From: DSYU01 sp964437595
Lineage (GTDB): Bacteria; Chloroflexota; Anaerolineae; Anaerolineales; Anaerolineaceae
Direction: 5' to 3'
DNA: 64,000 bases
Assembly: GCA_964437595.1 (NCBI GenBank)
Contig: CAYTHO010000012.1
Location: 24,139-88,138 of the forward strand
Below, piece after piece: positions 54,901-62,420 of the stretch (position 1 is its first letter; each line of letters starts with the position of its first letter). The position numbers were made by a program, and so were the translations under genes. The notes under the pieces are model-generated. The model was given only the letters and a program-made list of their open reading frames with translations, made no database searches and was not told the origin of the DNA.

Positions 54901-57900
54901 AGGCCGGTCTGTCCGCCGCACCGGGCGCCTTCCGCATGCGTGATTTCTACGCTCGCGAACAGACGAACTACCCCCTGTCGATTGAAGTGATGCCTGGTGA
55001 GCAATTCCAGCTGCTGATCATCTACGACCGCAGCCGCTTCGATGCGGATACCATCGCGCGTCTGGCAGGCCATTTTCAGGAACTGCTGGCGGGAATGATG
55101 GTGGATGCAGACCAACCTGCCAGCCATCTACCGCTGCTCACCACACCCGAACGCCGCCAACTTCTGCTGGAATGGAACGATACCGCGGCAGCGTTTCCGG
55201 CTGGTATGTGCATCCACCAGTTGTTTGAGGCCCGGGCAGCGGAAACGCCTGATGCAGTGGCCCTGGTCTTTGAAAACGATTCAATAACCTACGGCGAGCT
55301 GAACCGGCGGGCCAATCAGTTAGCGCAGGCCCTTCGCCGCCTGGGGGTCGGTCCGGAAGTGCTGGTGGGCATCTGCCTGGAGCGCTCGCTGGATATGGTG
55401 GTGGGGCTGCTGGGCATTCTCAAGGCGGGTGGGGCCTATTTGCCGCTGGACCCGGCGTTCCCATCTGATCGGCTGGCGTATATGCTGGAAGATGCCCAGG
55501 TATCTATCCTGCTGACCCAGGCGAAGCTGCTGCCGCTTTTTGAGAGCGCCTCAGCCCTGCGGCGCATCTGCCTGGACCGTGATGATATAGAATCCCCCGG
55601 TGGGGAAGTCGATGGCGGCCCGAGTTTTCCGGCGCCAAAAGATCTGGCGGGGCCGGAAAATCTGGCGTATGTGATTTACACTTCCGGCTCGACGGGCAGG
55701 CCAAAAGGCGTGCAGATCACGCATGCCAGCGTGGTCAATTTCCTGTACACGATGATGGAACAGCCTGGAATGAGCGGCCGGGATACCCTGCTGGCGGTGA
55801 CCACCCTGTCGTTTGATATCGCCGGGCTGGAGCTGTACCTGCCGCTCAGCGTTGGGGCCAGAGTGGTGATCGCTTCGAGTGAAGCCGCGAAAGATGGGTT
55901 CCAACTGGCGGATCTGCTAACGCGCCACGATGTGACGGTAATGCAGGCCACCCCGGCCACCTGGCAGATGCTGCTGGCCAGCCAGTGGCCGGGCAAGGCA
56001 GACCTGCGCATTCTGTGCGGCGGCGAAGCCCTGTCCCCGGCGCTGGCCAACGCGCTGCTCCCGCGCTGCGCGGAATTGTGGAATTTGTACGGTCCCACTG
56101 AGACCACCATCTGGATGATGGTCGAGCGGGTGACAGCCCAGCGCGACGCATTGACGATTGGGCGTCCGGTGGCCAACACCCAGGTGTACGTGTTGGACGC
56201 ACAACTCCAGCCGGCGCCCATCGGGGTGCCGGGTGAACTGTATATCGGCGGGGCCCAGGTGGGGCGCGGCTACCTGCACCGCCCGGAGCTGACCGCGGAG
56301 CGGTTCATCCCCAATCCCTTTGGTCCTGGGCGGTTGTATAAGACCGGCGACCAGGTACGCTACCTGCCGGATGGGAATATTGAATTTCTGGGGCGCATGG
56401 ATTTCCAGATCAAGCTGCACGGCTACCGCATTGAACTGGGCGAGATCGAGAGCGAACTCGCCGCCTGCCCGGGGGTAGCCCAGGCGGTAGTGACCGTGCG
56501 CGGAGCCGAGCAGGGGTCGCCGCGCCTGGTGGGTTACCTGACCCTGCACGCAGGTTTCCAGGCCGAGGCTGTCCTGGGGGGCCTACGCGAGCACCTGAAA
56601 GCACGGCTGCCAGATTATATGGTGCCCACGGCATTTATGGTGCTGGATGCCCTGCCGCAAACCCCCAACCGCAAGATCGACCGCAAGGCGCTGCCCGAGC
56701 CGGAGCGGGCGCAGCTGACCGCGACATCCGCATACGATCCGCCTCAAACGGCGGTGGAGCAGGCCCTGGCCGAGATCTGGGCGGGGCTGCTGGGGGTGGA
56801 GCGGGTGGGGCGGCGGGATAACTTCTTCGCGCTGGGCGGGGACTCAATCGTCAGCCTGCAGATGATCAGCCGGGCGCAAGCCAAAGGGTTGTACCTGACC
56901 CCGCGCCAGGTGTTCGAGGCGCAGACCATCGAGGCCCTGGGCGTGCTGGCGCAGGCGCGCCAGGGTGTGTCCGCCGAGCAGGGGCTGGTAGTGGGGGATA
57001 CCGGCGCCTTGCGCGGGCGGATTGCCGACTGTCGAGCGCCGGGAGCGGGCGGCTTTACCCCCTCAGACTTCCCGCTCAGCGGCCTGTCGCAGGCAGAATT
57101 AGACCGGCTGATCGGTCGTGGGGAAGGCGTGGAAGACGTCTACCCGCTCTCTCCGGCGCAAACCGAAATGCTGTCGCAGAGTTTGAACGTGCCGGGGGCT
57201 GGTTTGTATGTGCTGCAGAATGGTTTCCGCATCGAAGGTGCGCTGGATGTGGCGCGCTGGAGGGGAGCCTGGCAGGCGGTGGTGGGGCGGCATACCATTC
57301 TGCGCACGGCGTTTGCGTGGGAGGGGCTGGCGCATCCGCTGCAGATCGTGTACGAGCAGGTGGATCTCCCCTGGGAGGAGCAGGACTGGCGCGGGCTGCC
57401 GGAGGCCGAGCAGGCAGAGCGGCTGGAGAGCTTGCTGGCGGCGGAGCGGATGCACGGGTTTGCACCGAACCAGGCGCCGCTGGCGCGCTGCCTGCTGGTG
57501 CGGGTGGAAGAGGCCAGCTACCAGTTTGTCTGGCAGTGCCATCACCTGCTCACCGACGGATGGAGCCTATCGCTGCTGTTCCAGGAGGTATTCGCCCATT
57601 ACACAGACCCACGGCAGGCGCTTTCTGCGGCCCGGCCTTATCGCGATTACATCGCCTGGCTGGCACGGCAGGATGGACAGGAAGCGCAAGCGTTCTGGCG
57701 GGCACGCCTCAATGGATCGGTCGCGTCTGCCGTGCTGCCGTTCAAGAAGATCAGGCCGTTTACCTGTTCCGGGCGCTACGCGGAAGAAACCCTGACCCTG
57801 TCGCCCGAAGACACTGCCTGGTTGCAATCCTTTGCCCAGCAGCAGCACCTGACCCTCGCAGCGGTTTGTCAGGCTGCCTGGGCGCTGGTGCTGCACCACA

Positions 57901-58460
57901 ACGGCGGCGCATCCAGCTCCGGCGATGTGGTGTTTGGTGTGACCGTTTCTGGGCGCGGCGCGGGGCTGGCGGAGATCGACCGGCGCGTGGGGCCTTTTAT
58001 TAACACGCTGCCCGTGCGCATGAACATCCAACCGCGGGCGCGGGTTTTGGATTGGCTGCGGGCGGTGGTTCAAGAACAGGCCGTCCTTGAGCAGTATGCC
58101 TTTGCCCAGGCGCCCTTGCCGGGCACGCAGACTGATCCAGGAAATGGACCCCCGTTATTTGTCAGTACCTTGAGATATCAAAATTTCCCCTTTGAACCCC
58201 CTCAGGCACTGGCAGATCAGGGGCTGGTGATTGGCGATATTTTTAGTATTGACCCGTGGCATTATCCCATCAACCTGGTGATTGAACCGGGCGCGAGGCT
58301 GCGGCTGGAAATCACCTATGACGCGGAATATTTTTCTTCGTTCGAAATTCATGCCTTGCTCGATGAAATGGCAAAATACCTGTATCGGTTCGCGCATATC
58401 GCGGCGGACGACTGCCTGGAGGCGCTGTTGTTGGGCTGGGGGCCTGTGTGCCCAGGATGA
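48987..58460 (+). CDS. NRPS modules 2 and 3: docking-C-A-PCP-E-C-A-PCP-C
   Basis: This 3157-residue synthetase has an N-terminal TubC-type docking domain (1-60). Module 2 follows: C (about 108-535, HHIVTDG), A (565-1065), PCP (1082-1150, LGGDSI), E (1165-1595, HHLVVDFVS). Module 3 is C (1622-2058, HHLLTDG), A (2073-2568), PCP (2585-2655, LGGDSI), then a second C domain (2713-3157, HHLLTDG) that ends the protein. There is no thioesterase or reductase, so release may use the terminal C domain. Both A domains share the pocket D-I-L-Q-I-C-L-I-W-K, close to glycine codes. The link after PCP3 carries a deletion scar of an E domain. The A-domain cores are near-identical in DNA. Confidence 0.95.
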   Translation: MSRATELLTTLRRLQVRLWVEGENLRLAAPPNTITPELRQQLAANKAEIIAFLREAARSVSAASSAPTVPLPAAGQSAAAVQPTVQSAAETTSITNRKTVTGGLSSPYTVARPARLPLSFAQERLWFLHQLEPESPMYNVPQLLRLRGPLHLAALETSLAQVIERHEILRTAFDSQDGQAFQVISPPRPFQLDVIDLPEGGWRAWVRAEANRPFNLACGPLLRATLIRTAPEDALLFLNLHHIVTDGWSARLFLQELAAGYNAVARGEALSLPYLSIQYADYAIGQRARLQGETLRVEREYWNRHLADVPETIELLTDRPRPARQTYRGATASCPVSAELLDELKAFSASRQVTLFMTLLTAFEILLHRYSGQAEFSVGTPIANRAGLEIEALIGFFVNTLVLRADLTGDPDALDLLGRVREAVIGAFAHPELPLEMLVEERKVERDLSRNALFQVMFALQADLEELPAFAGLVVEDVPITTDTAKFDLTFFFNETRQGASIAVEYNTDLYDAGTIQRMMAHFQTVLRGMLFTPQEKVTRLPILPEEERRQVVEEWNATNVDFGPPACLHALFQAQAARTPDAIALVFGEQQMTYAALDRQSDRLAAYLQRLGVGPEAIIGLCLERSPEMVVGLLGILKAGGAYLPLDPAFPVDRLGYMLEDAQVSILLTQAKLLPFFQSAGLAGLRRVCLDDLDETRLFSAEDDPDRTAPKDLAGPENLAYVIYTSGSTGRPKGVQITHASVVNFLYAMMEQPGMSGRDTLLAVTTLSFDIAGLELYLPLSVGARVVIASSEAAKDGFQLADLLTRHDVTVMQATPATWQMLLASQWPGKADLRILCGGEALSPALANALLPRCAELWNLYGPTETTIWMMVERVTAQRDALTIGRPVANTQVYVLDAQLQPAPIGVPGELYIGGAQVGRGYLHRPELTEERFIPNPYGPGRLYKTGDQVRYLPDGNIEFLGRMDFQVKLHGYRIELGEIESELAACPGVAQAVVVVRGAEQGSPRLVGYLTLQAGFQAEAVLGGLREQLKTRLPDYMVPTAFMVLDDLPQTPNRKIDRKALPEPERAVLTGTAEYAAPQTAVEQALAEIWAGLLGVERVGRRDNFFELGGDSIVSLQMISRAQAKGLYLTPRQVFEAQTIETLAALAQTRRGVSAEQGLVVGTVPLTPIQRRFFEQHGEHPHHFNQSVLIEAERSIEAGLLREALGSLLRQHDALRARFEKTEGGWRQEYGGAEALTCPVDVVDLSGMSLREQLAQIKAINAHLQASFDISTRPLLRVALFEMGTGQAQKVLIIVHHLVVDFVSWQVLVEDLLSVYDQLVQKKRPYLAEKTSSFKAWAEGQMQEAGRPERLAELEYWQGVRTTSERGLPVDFPGEGGRSRMADAGFVEVTLPVEETRALLAEVPSAYHTQINDVLLAALAQAFAEWTGESELLVDLEGHGRESEELDLSRTVGWFTAIYPVRLRQTGGDAGDVLKAVKEQLRMVPNKGLGYGLLRYLNPQGDEVLGSLPQAEVCFNYSGQLKTVQMRLLGQEWSGETELGYRFNISAGLEEEQLVVTWLYSQKLYRHETVAGLAEGYLRALRGLIAHCLQPGAGGFTPSDFPLSGLSQAELDRLIGRGVGVEDIYPLSPVQAGMLFHSVLAPGTGMYFLQNGFRIDGGLDVALWRGAWQLVMERHTILRTAFVWEGLAQPMQIVYEQVELPWEEQDWRGLPEAEQAERLESLLAAERVRGFALDQAPLARCLLVRVGEASYQFVWQCHHLLTDGWSGQILFKELFALYENLAAVIPGARPYREYVAWLEQQNLQRAHPFWRDYLAGFAAPTPLVVDRSYPKRGYRQVQVAFSHDLSTQISQFARQHRLTINTLMQGAYAVLLHRYSGEPDVVFGVTVSGRTAALPGIEERLGPFLNTLPLRVSFADDPLLLPWLDRLQQDNLTQNEYAHTPLLEIQRQTQIPSGAALFESILIFENYPVQAGLSAAPGAFRMRDFYAREQTNYPLSIEVMPGEQFQLLIIYDRSRFDADTIARLAGHFQELLAGMMVDADQPASHLPLLTTPERRQLLLEWNDTAAAFPAGMCIHQLFEARAAETPDAVALVFENDSITYGELNRRANQLAQALRRLGVGPEVLVGICLERSLDMVVGLLGILKAGGAYLPLDPAFPSDRLAYMLEDAQVSILLTQAKLLPLFESASALRRICLDRDDIESPGGEVDGGPSFPAPKDLAGPENLAYVIYTSGSTGRPKGVQITHASVVNFLYTMMEQPGMSGRDTLLAVTTLSFDIAGLELYLPLSVGARVVIASSEAAKDGFQLADLLTRHDVTVMQATPATWQMLLASQWPGKADLRILCGGEALSPALANALLPRCAELWNLYGPTETTIWMMVERVTAQRDALTIGRPVANTQVYVLDAQLQPAPIGVPGELYIGGAQVGRGYLHRPELTAERFIPNPFGPGRLYKTGDQVRYLPDGNIEFLGRMDFQIKLHGYRIELGEIESELAACPGVAQAVVTVRGAEQGSPRLVGYLTLHAGFQAEAVLGGLREHLKARLPDYMVPTAFMVLDALPQTPNRKIDRKALPEPERAQLTATSAYDPPQTAVEQALAEIWAGLLGVERVGRRDNFFALGGDSIVSLQMISRAQAKGLYLTPRQVFEAQTIEALGVLAQARQGVSAEQGLVVGDTGALRGRIADCRAPGAGGFTPSDFPLSGLSQAELDRLIGRGEGVEDVYPLSPAQTEMLSQSLNVPGAGLYVLQNGFRIEGALDVARWRGAWQAVVGRHTILRTAFAWEGLAHPLQIVYEQVDLPWEEQDWRGLPEAEQAERLESLLAAERMHGFAPNQAPLARCLLVRVEEASYQFVWQCHHLLTDGWSLSLLFQEVFAHYTDPRQALSAARPYRDYIAWLARQDGQEAQAFWRARLNGSVASAVLPFKKIRPFTCSGRYAEETLTLSPEDTAWLQSFAQQQHLTLAAVCQAAWALVLHHNGGASSSGDVVFGVTVSGRGAGLAEIDRRVGPFINTLPVRMNIQPRARVLDWLRAVVQEQAVLEQYAFAQAPLPGTQTDPGNGPPLFVSTLRYQNFPFEPPQALADQGLVIGDIFSIDPWHYPINLVIEPGARLRLEITYDAEYFSSFEIHALLDEMAKYLYRFAHIAADDCLEALLLGWGPVCPG
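51232..51774 (+). repeat. Near-identical A-domain core, copy 1
   Basis: Reading 51232-51774 against 55750-56292 (offset 4518) I find no difference over about 540 bases. Similarity continues at a lower level on both sides. Includes the substrate-pocket motifs. The pattern fits recent duplication or gene conversion between modules. Confidence 0.85.
55750..56292 (+). repeat. Near-identical A-domain core, copy 2
   Basis: Partner of 51232-51774. Differences appear right outside it, e.g. GACTGAGGAG against GACCGCGGAG at the right edge, giving sharp borders typical of gene conversion. Confidence 0.85.
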
Positions 58461-58518
58461 ACGGTCCGTTGATTATTTTTATCCGCACACTGTTGGCGCA
58501 TAATAGAAAGGAGAAGTT

Positions 58519-60315
58519 ATGATCCACCATAAACCAATTTCCCTGATTGTCCTCATTGGGCTGCTGCTGGCTGTTATGCTGCCGGCTTGCACGCCGCAGG
58601 CGGCCCCCGCGCCGACTCCCGAGCCGGTGGTTGCGCCGGTGTCGATCCAGGCGAAGAAGATTTTGACGATGTGGCATTCCGAATCACCAACCACGCTTAA
58701 TCTTCACCTGTCACGCAGCGTAAAGGATATGGAGCCGGCCCGTATCGTTTATGAGCCGCTGGCTGCGTTTGACAAGGATGGCACGCTGGTTCCCATTCTG
58801 GCGGCGGAGACTCCATCGCTGGAAAATGGCCAGGTGGCTGCGGATGGAAAATCGGTCACCTGGAAGCTGCGCGAAGGACTGCGCTGGTCGGATGGCGAGC
58901 CGCTCACCGCCGATGATGTGGTCTTCACCTACCAGTACATCACCGATGCCGAGGTCAAAGCCAACACCGCCGCGGATTACAAACAGATTGCCAGCGTCGA
59001 GGCGCTGGATGACCTGACCGTTAAAGTTACCTTCAAAGACGTTACCCCTGGTTGGGCGCTGCCCTTTGTTGGCAACGGTGGGGCGATCATCCCCCGCCAC
59101 ATTTTTGAACCCTATAAAGGCGCTACCGCACGCCAAGCTCCGGCCAATACCATGCCGGTGGGCACGGGTCCTTATCGGGTAAAGGAGCCGGGGATTAAGC
59201 CCCAAGAGGTGCTCCTCCTGGGTGCGCAGGTGGTCAAGACCACCAAAATCGTCTTTGAGCCCAACCCCTACTACCGCTTCCCCGAAAAGATCGCCTTTGA
59301 CCAGCTGGTTTGGCGCGGCGGAGGGACGATCACCGAGGCTTCGCGGCAGGTGTTTGAAGAGGGCAGCCTGGATTTGGGCTTTACGTTCGACGCCCTCGAC
59401 GCGGCTACCCTGGATGCACTGATGCAAAACGATGAGAAGGGCAGGATCGTTTCCGTATTCGGCTCGCAGGTGGAACGCATCCAGGTCAACCGTACCGATC
59501 CCAACACCGCTGATAAAGGTGGCGAGTTCTCCAGCGTCAATGTATCGCACCCCATCTTTAGTGATAAGCGTGTGCGCCAGGCGATTGCTTACGCGATTGA
59601 CCGGGAAACCATTGCGGGAATGTACGGCGCGAACAACCGGGCCACGCACGTCAACCTGGTTTCCCCACCCCAGTACAAGTCGGTTAGCGAATTTTATGTG
59701 TACGACCTTGAAAAAGCCAAGGCGCTGCTGGATGAAGCCGGGATTGTGGACAAAAACGGCGATGGCTTTCGCGAAAAAGACGGCGCGAAAGTGCGCATTG
59801 TGTTCCAAAGCGCGGTCAATGCCGGTCAGCAAGAGATGCAGAAGCTGGTTCAAAAAGATTTGAAGGCCATCGGCATCGATGTGGAAGTGAAAATCGTTGA
59901 TCCCGGCATCTTTTATGGTCCACCCACCAACCCGGACTCCATCACCCGATTTAACTGTGATATGATGCTCGCCCGTTTCCGCAGCACCAGCCCTGACCCC
60001 GGTTCTTACATGAGCAGCTGGACGTGCGCGGCGATTCCCCAGAAAGCCAACAACTGGAGCGGTAACAACATCGAACGCTGGTGCAACGCGGAGTATGATG
60101 CCCTGCTGGCGCAGGCCAACAAGGAAATGGACCCCGAGAAGCGGGCGCAGATGTTTATCCAGCTAAATGACATGCTGGTGGAAGATGTGGTGATGATCCC
60201 GGTGGTGTGGCGCGGCGGCGCGTTAGGCGTCAGCCAGCGCCTGCAGGGTCTGGACCCCACCCCCTGGGATTCGACTACCTGGAACATCCAGGATTGGAGC
60301 TTCAACACCCCCTAG
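58519..60315 (+). CDS. Family 5 extracellular solute-binding lipoprotein
   Basis: This 598-residue ABC-importer binding protein is of the DppA/OppA/NikA family. The lipobox ends LPAC with Cys24, followed by a Pro/Ala tether. Family features include TWKLREGLRWSDGEPLTADD, PVGTGPYRVKEPG, FSDKRVRQAIAYAIDRETI and a C-terminal EDVVMIPVVWRGG. It should capture peptides or similar small molecules outside the membrane. The matching permease and ATPase genes are not in the window. AAGGAG precedes the ATG, 58 bases after the NRPS. Uptake of the NRPS product is possible but unproven; the gene is followed directly by a sensor. Confidence 0.92.
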   Translation: MIHHKPISLIVLIGLLLAVMLPACTPQAAPAPTPEPVVAPVSIQAKKILTMWHSESPTTLNLHLSRSVKDMEPARIVYEPLAAFDKDGTLVPILAAETPSLENGQVAADGKSVTWKLREGLRWSDGEPLTADDVVFTYQYITDAEVKANTAADYKQIASVEALDDLTVKVTFKDVTPGWALPFVGNGGAIIPRHIFEPYKGATARQAPANTMPVGTGPYRVKEPGIKPQEVLLLGAQVVKTTKIVFEPNPYYRFPEKIAFDQLVWRGGGTITEASRQVFEEGSLDLGFTFDALDAATLDALMQNDEKGRIVSVFGSQVERIQVNRTDPNTADKGGEFSSVNVSHPIFSDKRVRQAIAYAIDRETIAGMYGANNRATHVNLVSPPQYKSVSEFYVYDLEKAKALLDEAGIVDKNGDGFREKDGAKVRIVFQSAVNAGQQEMQKLVQKDLKAIGIDVEVKIVDPGIFYGPPTNPDSITRFNCDMMLARFRSTSPDPGSYMSSWTCAAIPQKANNWSGNNIERWCNAEYDALLAQANKEMDPEKRAQMFIQLNDMLVEDVVMIPVVWRGGALGVSQRLQGLDPTPWDSTTWNIQDWSFNTP

Positions 60316-60363
60316 CCAGCCCGAAAACGGACACCGTAATGTTAACGTGGAGGTAAAAACAAG

Positions 60364-62355
60364 ATGAACGAACAAAAACCCGCCCGGAAATCCTTCTTTA
60401 CCGATTTGCCCATTGGCACCAAGCTGGGCATTGGCTTTGGGGTGCTGGTGGCCCTGATCTTCTTCAGCGCGCTGGTCAGTTATACCAGCAACGCTCAGGC
60501 TACCGCTCAAATTAAACGCACCGATGCGCTGCGCGTTCCGGCGGCTCTTAAAGCCTCTCAGGCCCAGGCTAATTTGCTGCGCATGCTGTCGGATGTGCGC
60601 GGCTACCTGGCCCTGGGTGACGCCGCCTACCGCGAGAGCTACCAGCGCTCTGCCTACGCCTTCGAGATGGACCTGGCCACCCTGCAGCAGTACTCCCCCA
60701 ACCTGGAAGCGCAAGACCAGGCGGCGCTGCAGGCGCTGCAGGCCAGTTACGAGAAGTGGAAGCCGCTCCCCGAACAGCTCTTTGAACTGCGCGACGACCA
60801 GTTGGAACGCGAGCCAGCTTACCGCATGCTGGCTACCAACGGCGTGGAGTACGCCGGCAACGTCATTGTGGCGCTGCGTCAGATCATCGACCAGCAGGGC
60901 CGCCGCGAGGCCACCGCGGACAACCTGGCGCTGATGAGCGACATGTCCAAGTTCCAGGGCAATTTTATCTCCATGCTCTCGGCGCTGCGCGGCTACACCA
61001 CCACCCGCAACCGCATTTACCGCTACGAGTACGAGGTCAACCGTGGGGATAATGATAATGCCTGGGAGCGCCTGCTCAGCCAGAAGGGTACGATGACCGA
61101 AGGCCAGCAGAAGCTCCTGGATGACATTGCTGCAAACCGCCAGGCTTTCCTGGATATGCCTGAGGAAATATTCGCCAGCTTGGAAGGCGAGCGCTGGCGC
61201 GAAGACCTATACCTGTTCACCACCGAAGCTGTCCCGCTGGCGGATGAAATGGATCAATCGCTGAGCAGCCTGGTGCAGAGCCAGCAGGCCACGCTGACCT
61301 CTGAACTGTCGCTGGGCCGCCGCGCGTTGGATCTGGCCAATCAGTTGATCATCGGCAGCGGCCTGGTGGCGCTGGTGATCGGCCTGCTGATGGCTTATAT
61401 GTCCCGCCGCACCATTGCCGCTCCGGTCAGCCGCCTCACCGATGTAGCCGAGCAAATCCGCGGCGGGGACCTGGCTGCCCAGGCGCAGATTGAGTCGCGC
61501 GACGAGATTGGCGTGCTGGCCACCACCTTCAACAGCATGACCGCCAAGCTGCGCGATACCTTAACGCAGGTGCGCATGGAGAAGAAGCGCGCCGATGACC
61601 TGCTGGAAGTAGTGATCCCGATTGGCGTCGACCTGACGACTGAGAAGGATTTCAACCGCCTGATTGAAAAGGTGCTGATGGAGGCCAAGGACTTCTGCCA
61701 CGCCGACACCGGCATGCTCTACATGAGCACCGAAGGCAAGACCCTGGAAGTCGTCATTGCCCGCAGCGATACCCGTGGAGTGGCGCTGGGCGGCACCACC
61801 GGTAGCAAGGTGGAGTATTCGCCGCTGCCGCTGACTCTCGAATCGGGTGAGGAGAACCAGGCGAACGTGGTTACGCACGTGGCCCTTAACGGCGAAACGC
61901 TCAATTTCCAAGGACCCGAGCAGGCCAGGGGTTATAACCTGTGGGGCGAAAATGGCTACAACCAGGAATGGGGCGATTATCCGGTCGAATCGATGCTGAC
62001 TATCCCGCTGAAGAACAACGCGGACCAGGTGCTGGGCGTGCTGCAGCTCATCAACGCTCAGGATCCGGAGACCGCCCGGTCGATCCCCTTTGATGAGAAC
62101 CTTGAGCAGATGATGGAGTCCTTCTCCTCCCTGGCGGTGGCAGCCCTGGAAGCCTACACTCGTGAATACAAATTAAGGCAGGAGATTCGCCAGTTGCGCA
62201 TCGAAATCAATGAGGCGCAGCAGCGCCAGCAAATCTCTGAAGTGGTTGAGACCGACTTCTTCCAGAACCTGGCCATGCGCGCCCGTGACCTGCGCCTGCG
62301 CCATCAGAGCGGCGGAGGCGGCAGCGGAAGCACCGGCGGGGGAAGCGGTTCCTAA
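60364..62355 (+). CDS. 4HB-HAMP-GAF membrane sensor with shared coiled-coil tail
   Basis: This 663-residue receptor has a membrane helix near 20-42 and a large helical outer sensor (about 45-315). A second helix lies near 322-343 (LIIGSGLVALVIGLLMAYM), then HAMP (344-395) and a GAF domain (about 420-590, HADTGMLYM ... MLTIPLKN ... VLGVLQLINA). The coiled-coil tail has RQLRIEINEAQQRQQ and ETDFFQNLAMRARDLR, and the protein ends in a Gly/Ser stretch. The tail matches that of the CNBD protein at 18053. There is no kinase or cyclase output, so signalling may pass through the tail. GGAGGT precedes the ATG. It lies 48 bases after the solute-binding protein, likely one operon. Confidence 0.85.
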   Translation: MNEQKPARKSFFTDLPIGTKLGIGFGVLVALIFFSALVSYTSNAQATAQIKRTDALRVPAALKASQAQANLLRMLSDVRGYLALGDAAYRESYQRSAYAFEMDLATLQQYSPNLEAQDQAALQALQASYEKWKPLPEQLFELRDDQLEREPAYRMLATNGVEYAGNVIVALRQIIDQQGRREATADNLALMSDMSKFQGNFISMLSALRGYTTTRNRIYRYEYEVNRGDNDNAWERLLSQKGTMTEGQQKLLDDIAANRQAFLDMPEEIFASLEGERWREDLYLFTTEAVPLADEMDQSLSSLVQSQQATLTSELSLGRRALDLANQLIIGSGLVALVIGLLMAYMSRRTIAAPVSRLTDVAEQIRGGDLAAQAQIESRDEIGVLATTFNSMTAKLRDTLTQVRMEKKRADDLLEVVIPIGVDLTTEKDFNRLIEKVLMEAKDFCHADTGMLYMSTEGKTLEVVIARSDTRGVALGGTTGSKVEYSPLPLTLESGEENQANVVTHVALNGETLNFQGPEQARGYNLWGENGYNQEWGDYPVESMLTIPLKNNADQVLGVLQLINAQDPETARSIPFDENLEQMMESFSSLAVAALEAYTREYKLRQEIRQLRIEINEAQQRQQISEVVETDFFQNLAMRARDLRLRHQSGGGGSGSTGGGSGS

Positions 62356-62380
62356 ACGCGATAACTCTCTATAGGAGGAA

Positions 62381-62420
62381 AGATGCCGCAGTGCTGAAAA
62401 CGCTGCGGCATCTGTTTTTA
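62381..62420. terminator. Strong terminator between convergent genes
   Basis: AGATGCCGCAG (62381-62391) and CTGCGGCATCT (62403-62413) form a perfect 11-bp stem around 11 bases, followed by GTTTTTA. It ends the sensor transcript and lies against the 3' end of the convergent lipoprotein gene. Confidence 0.85.
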
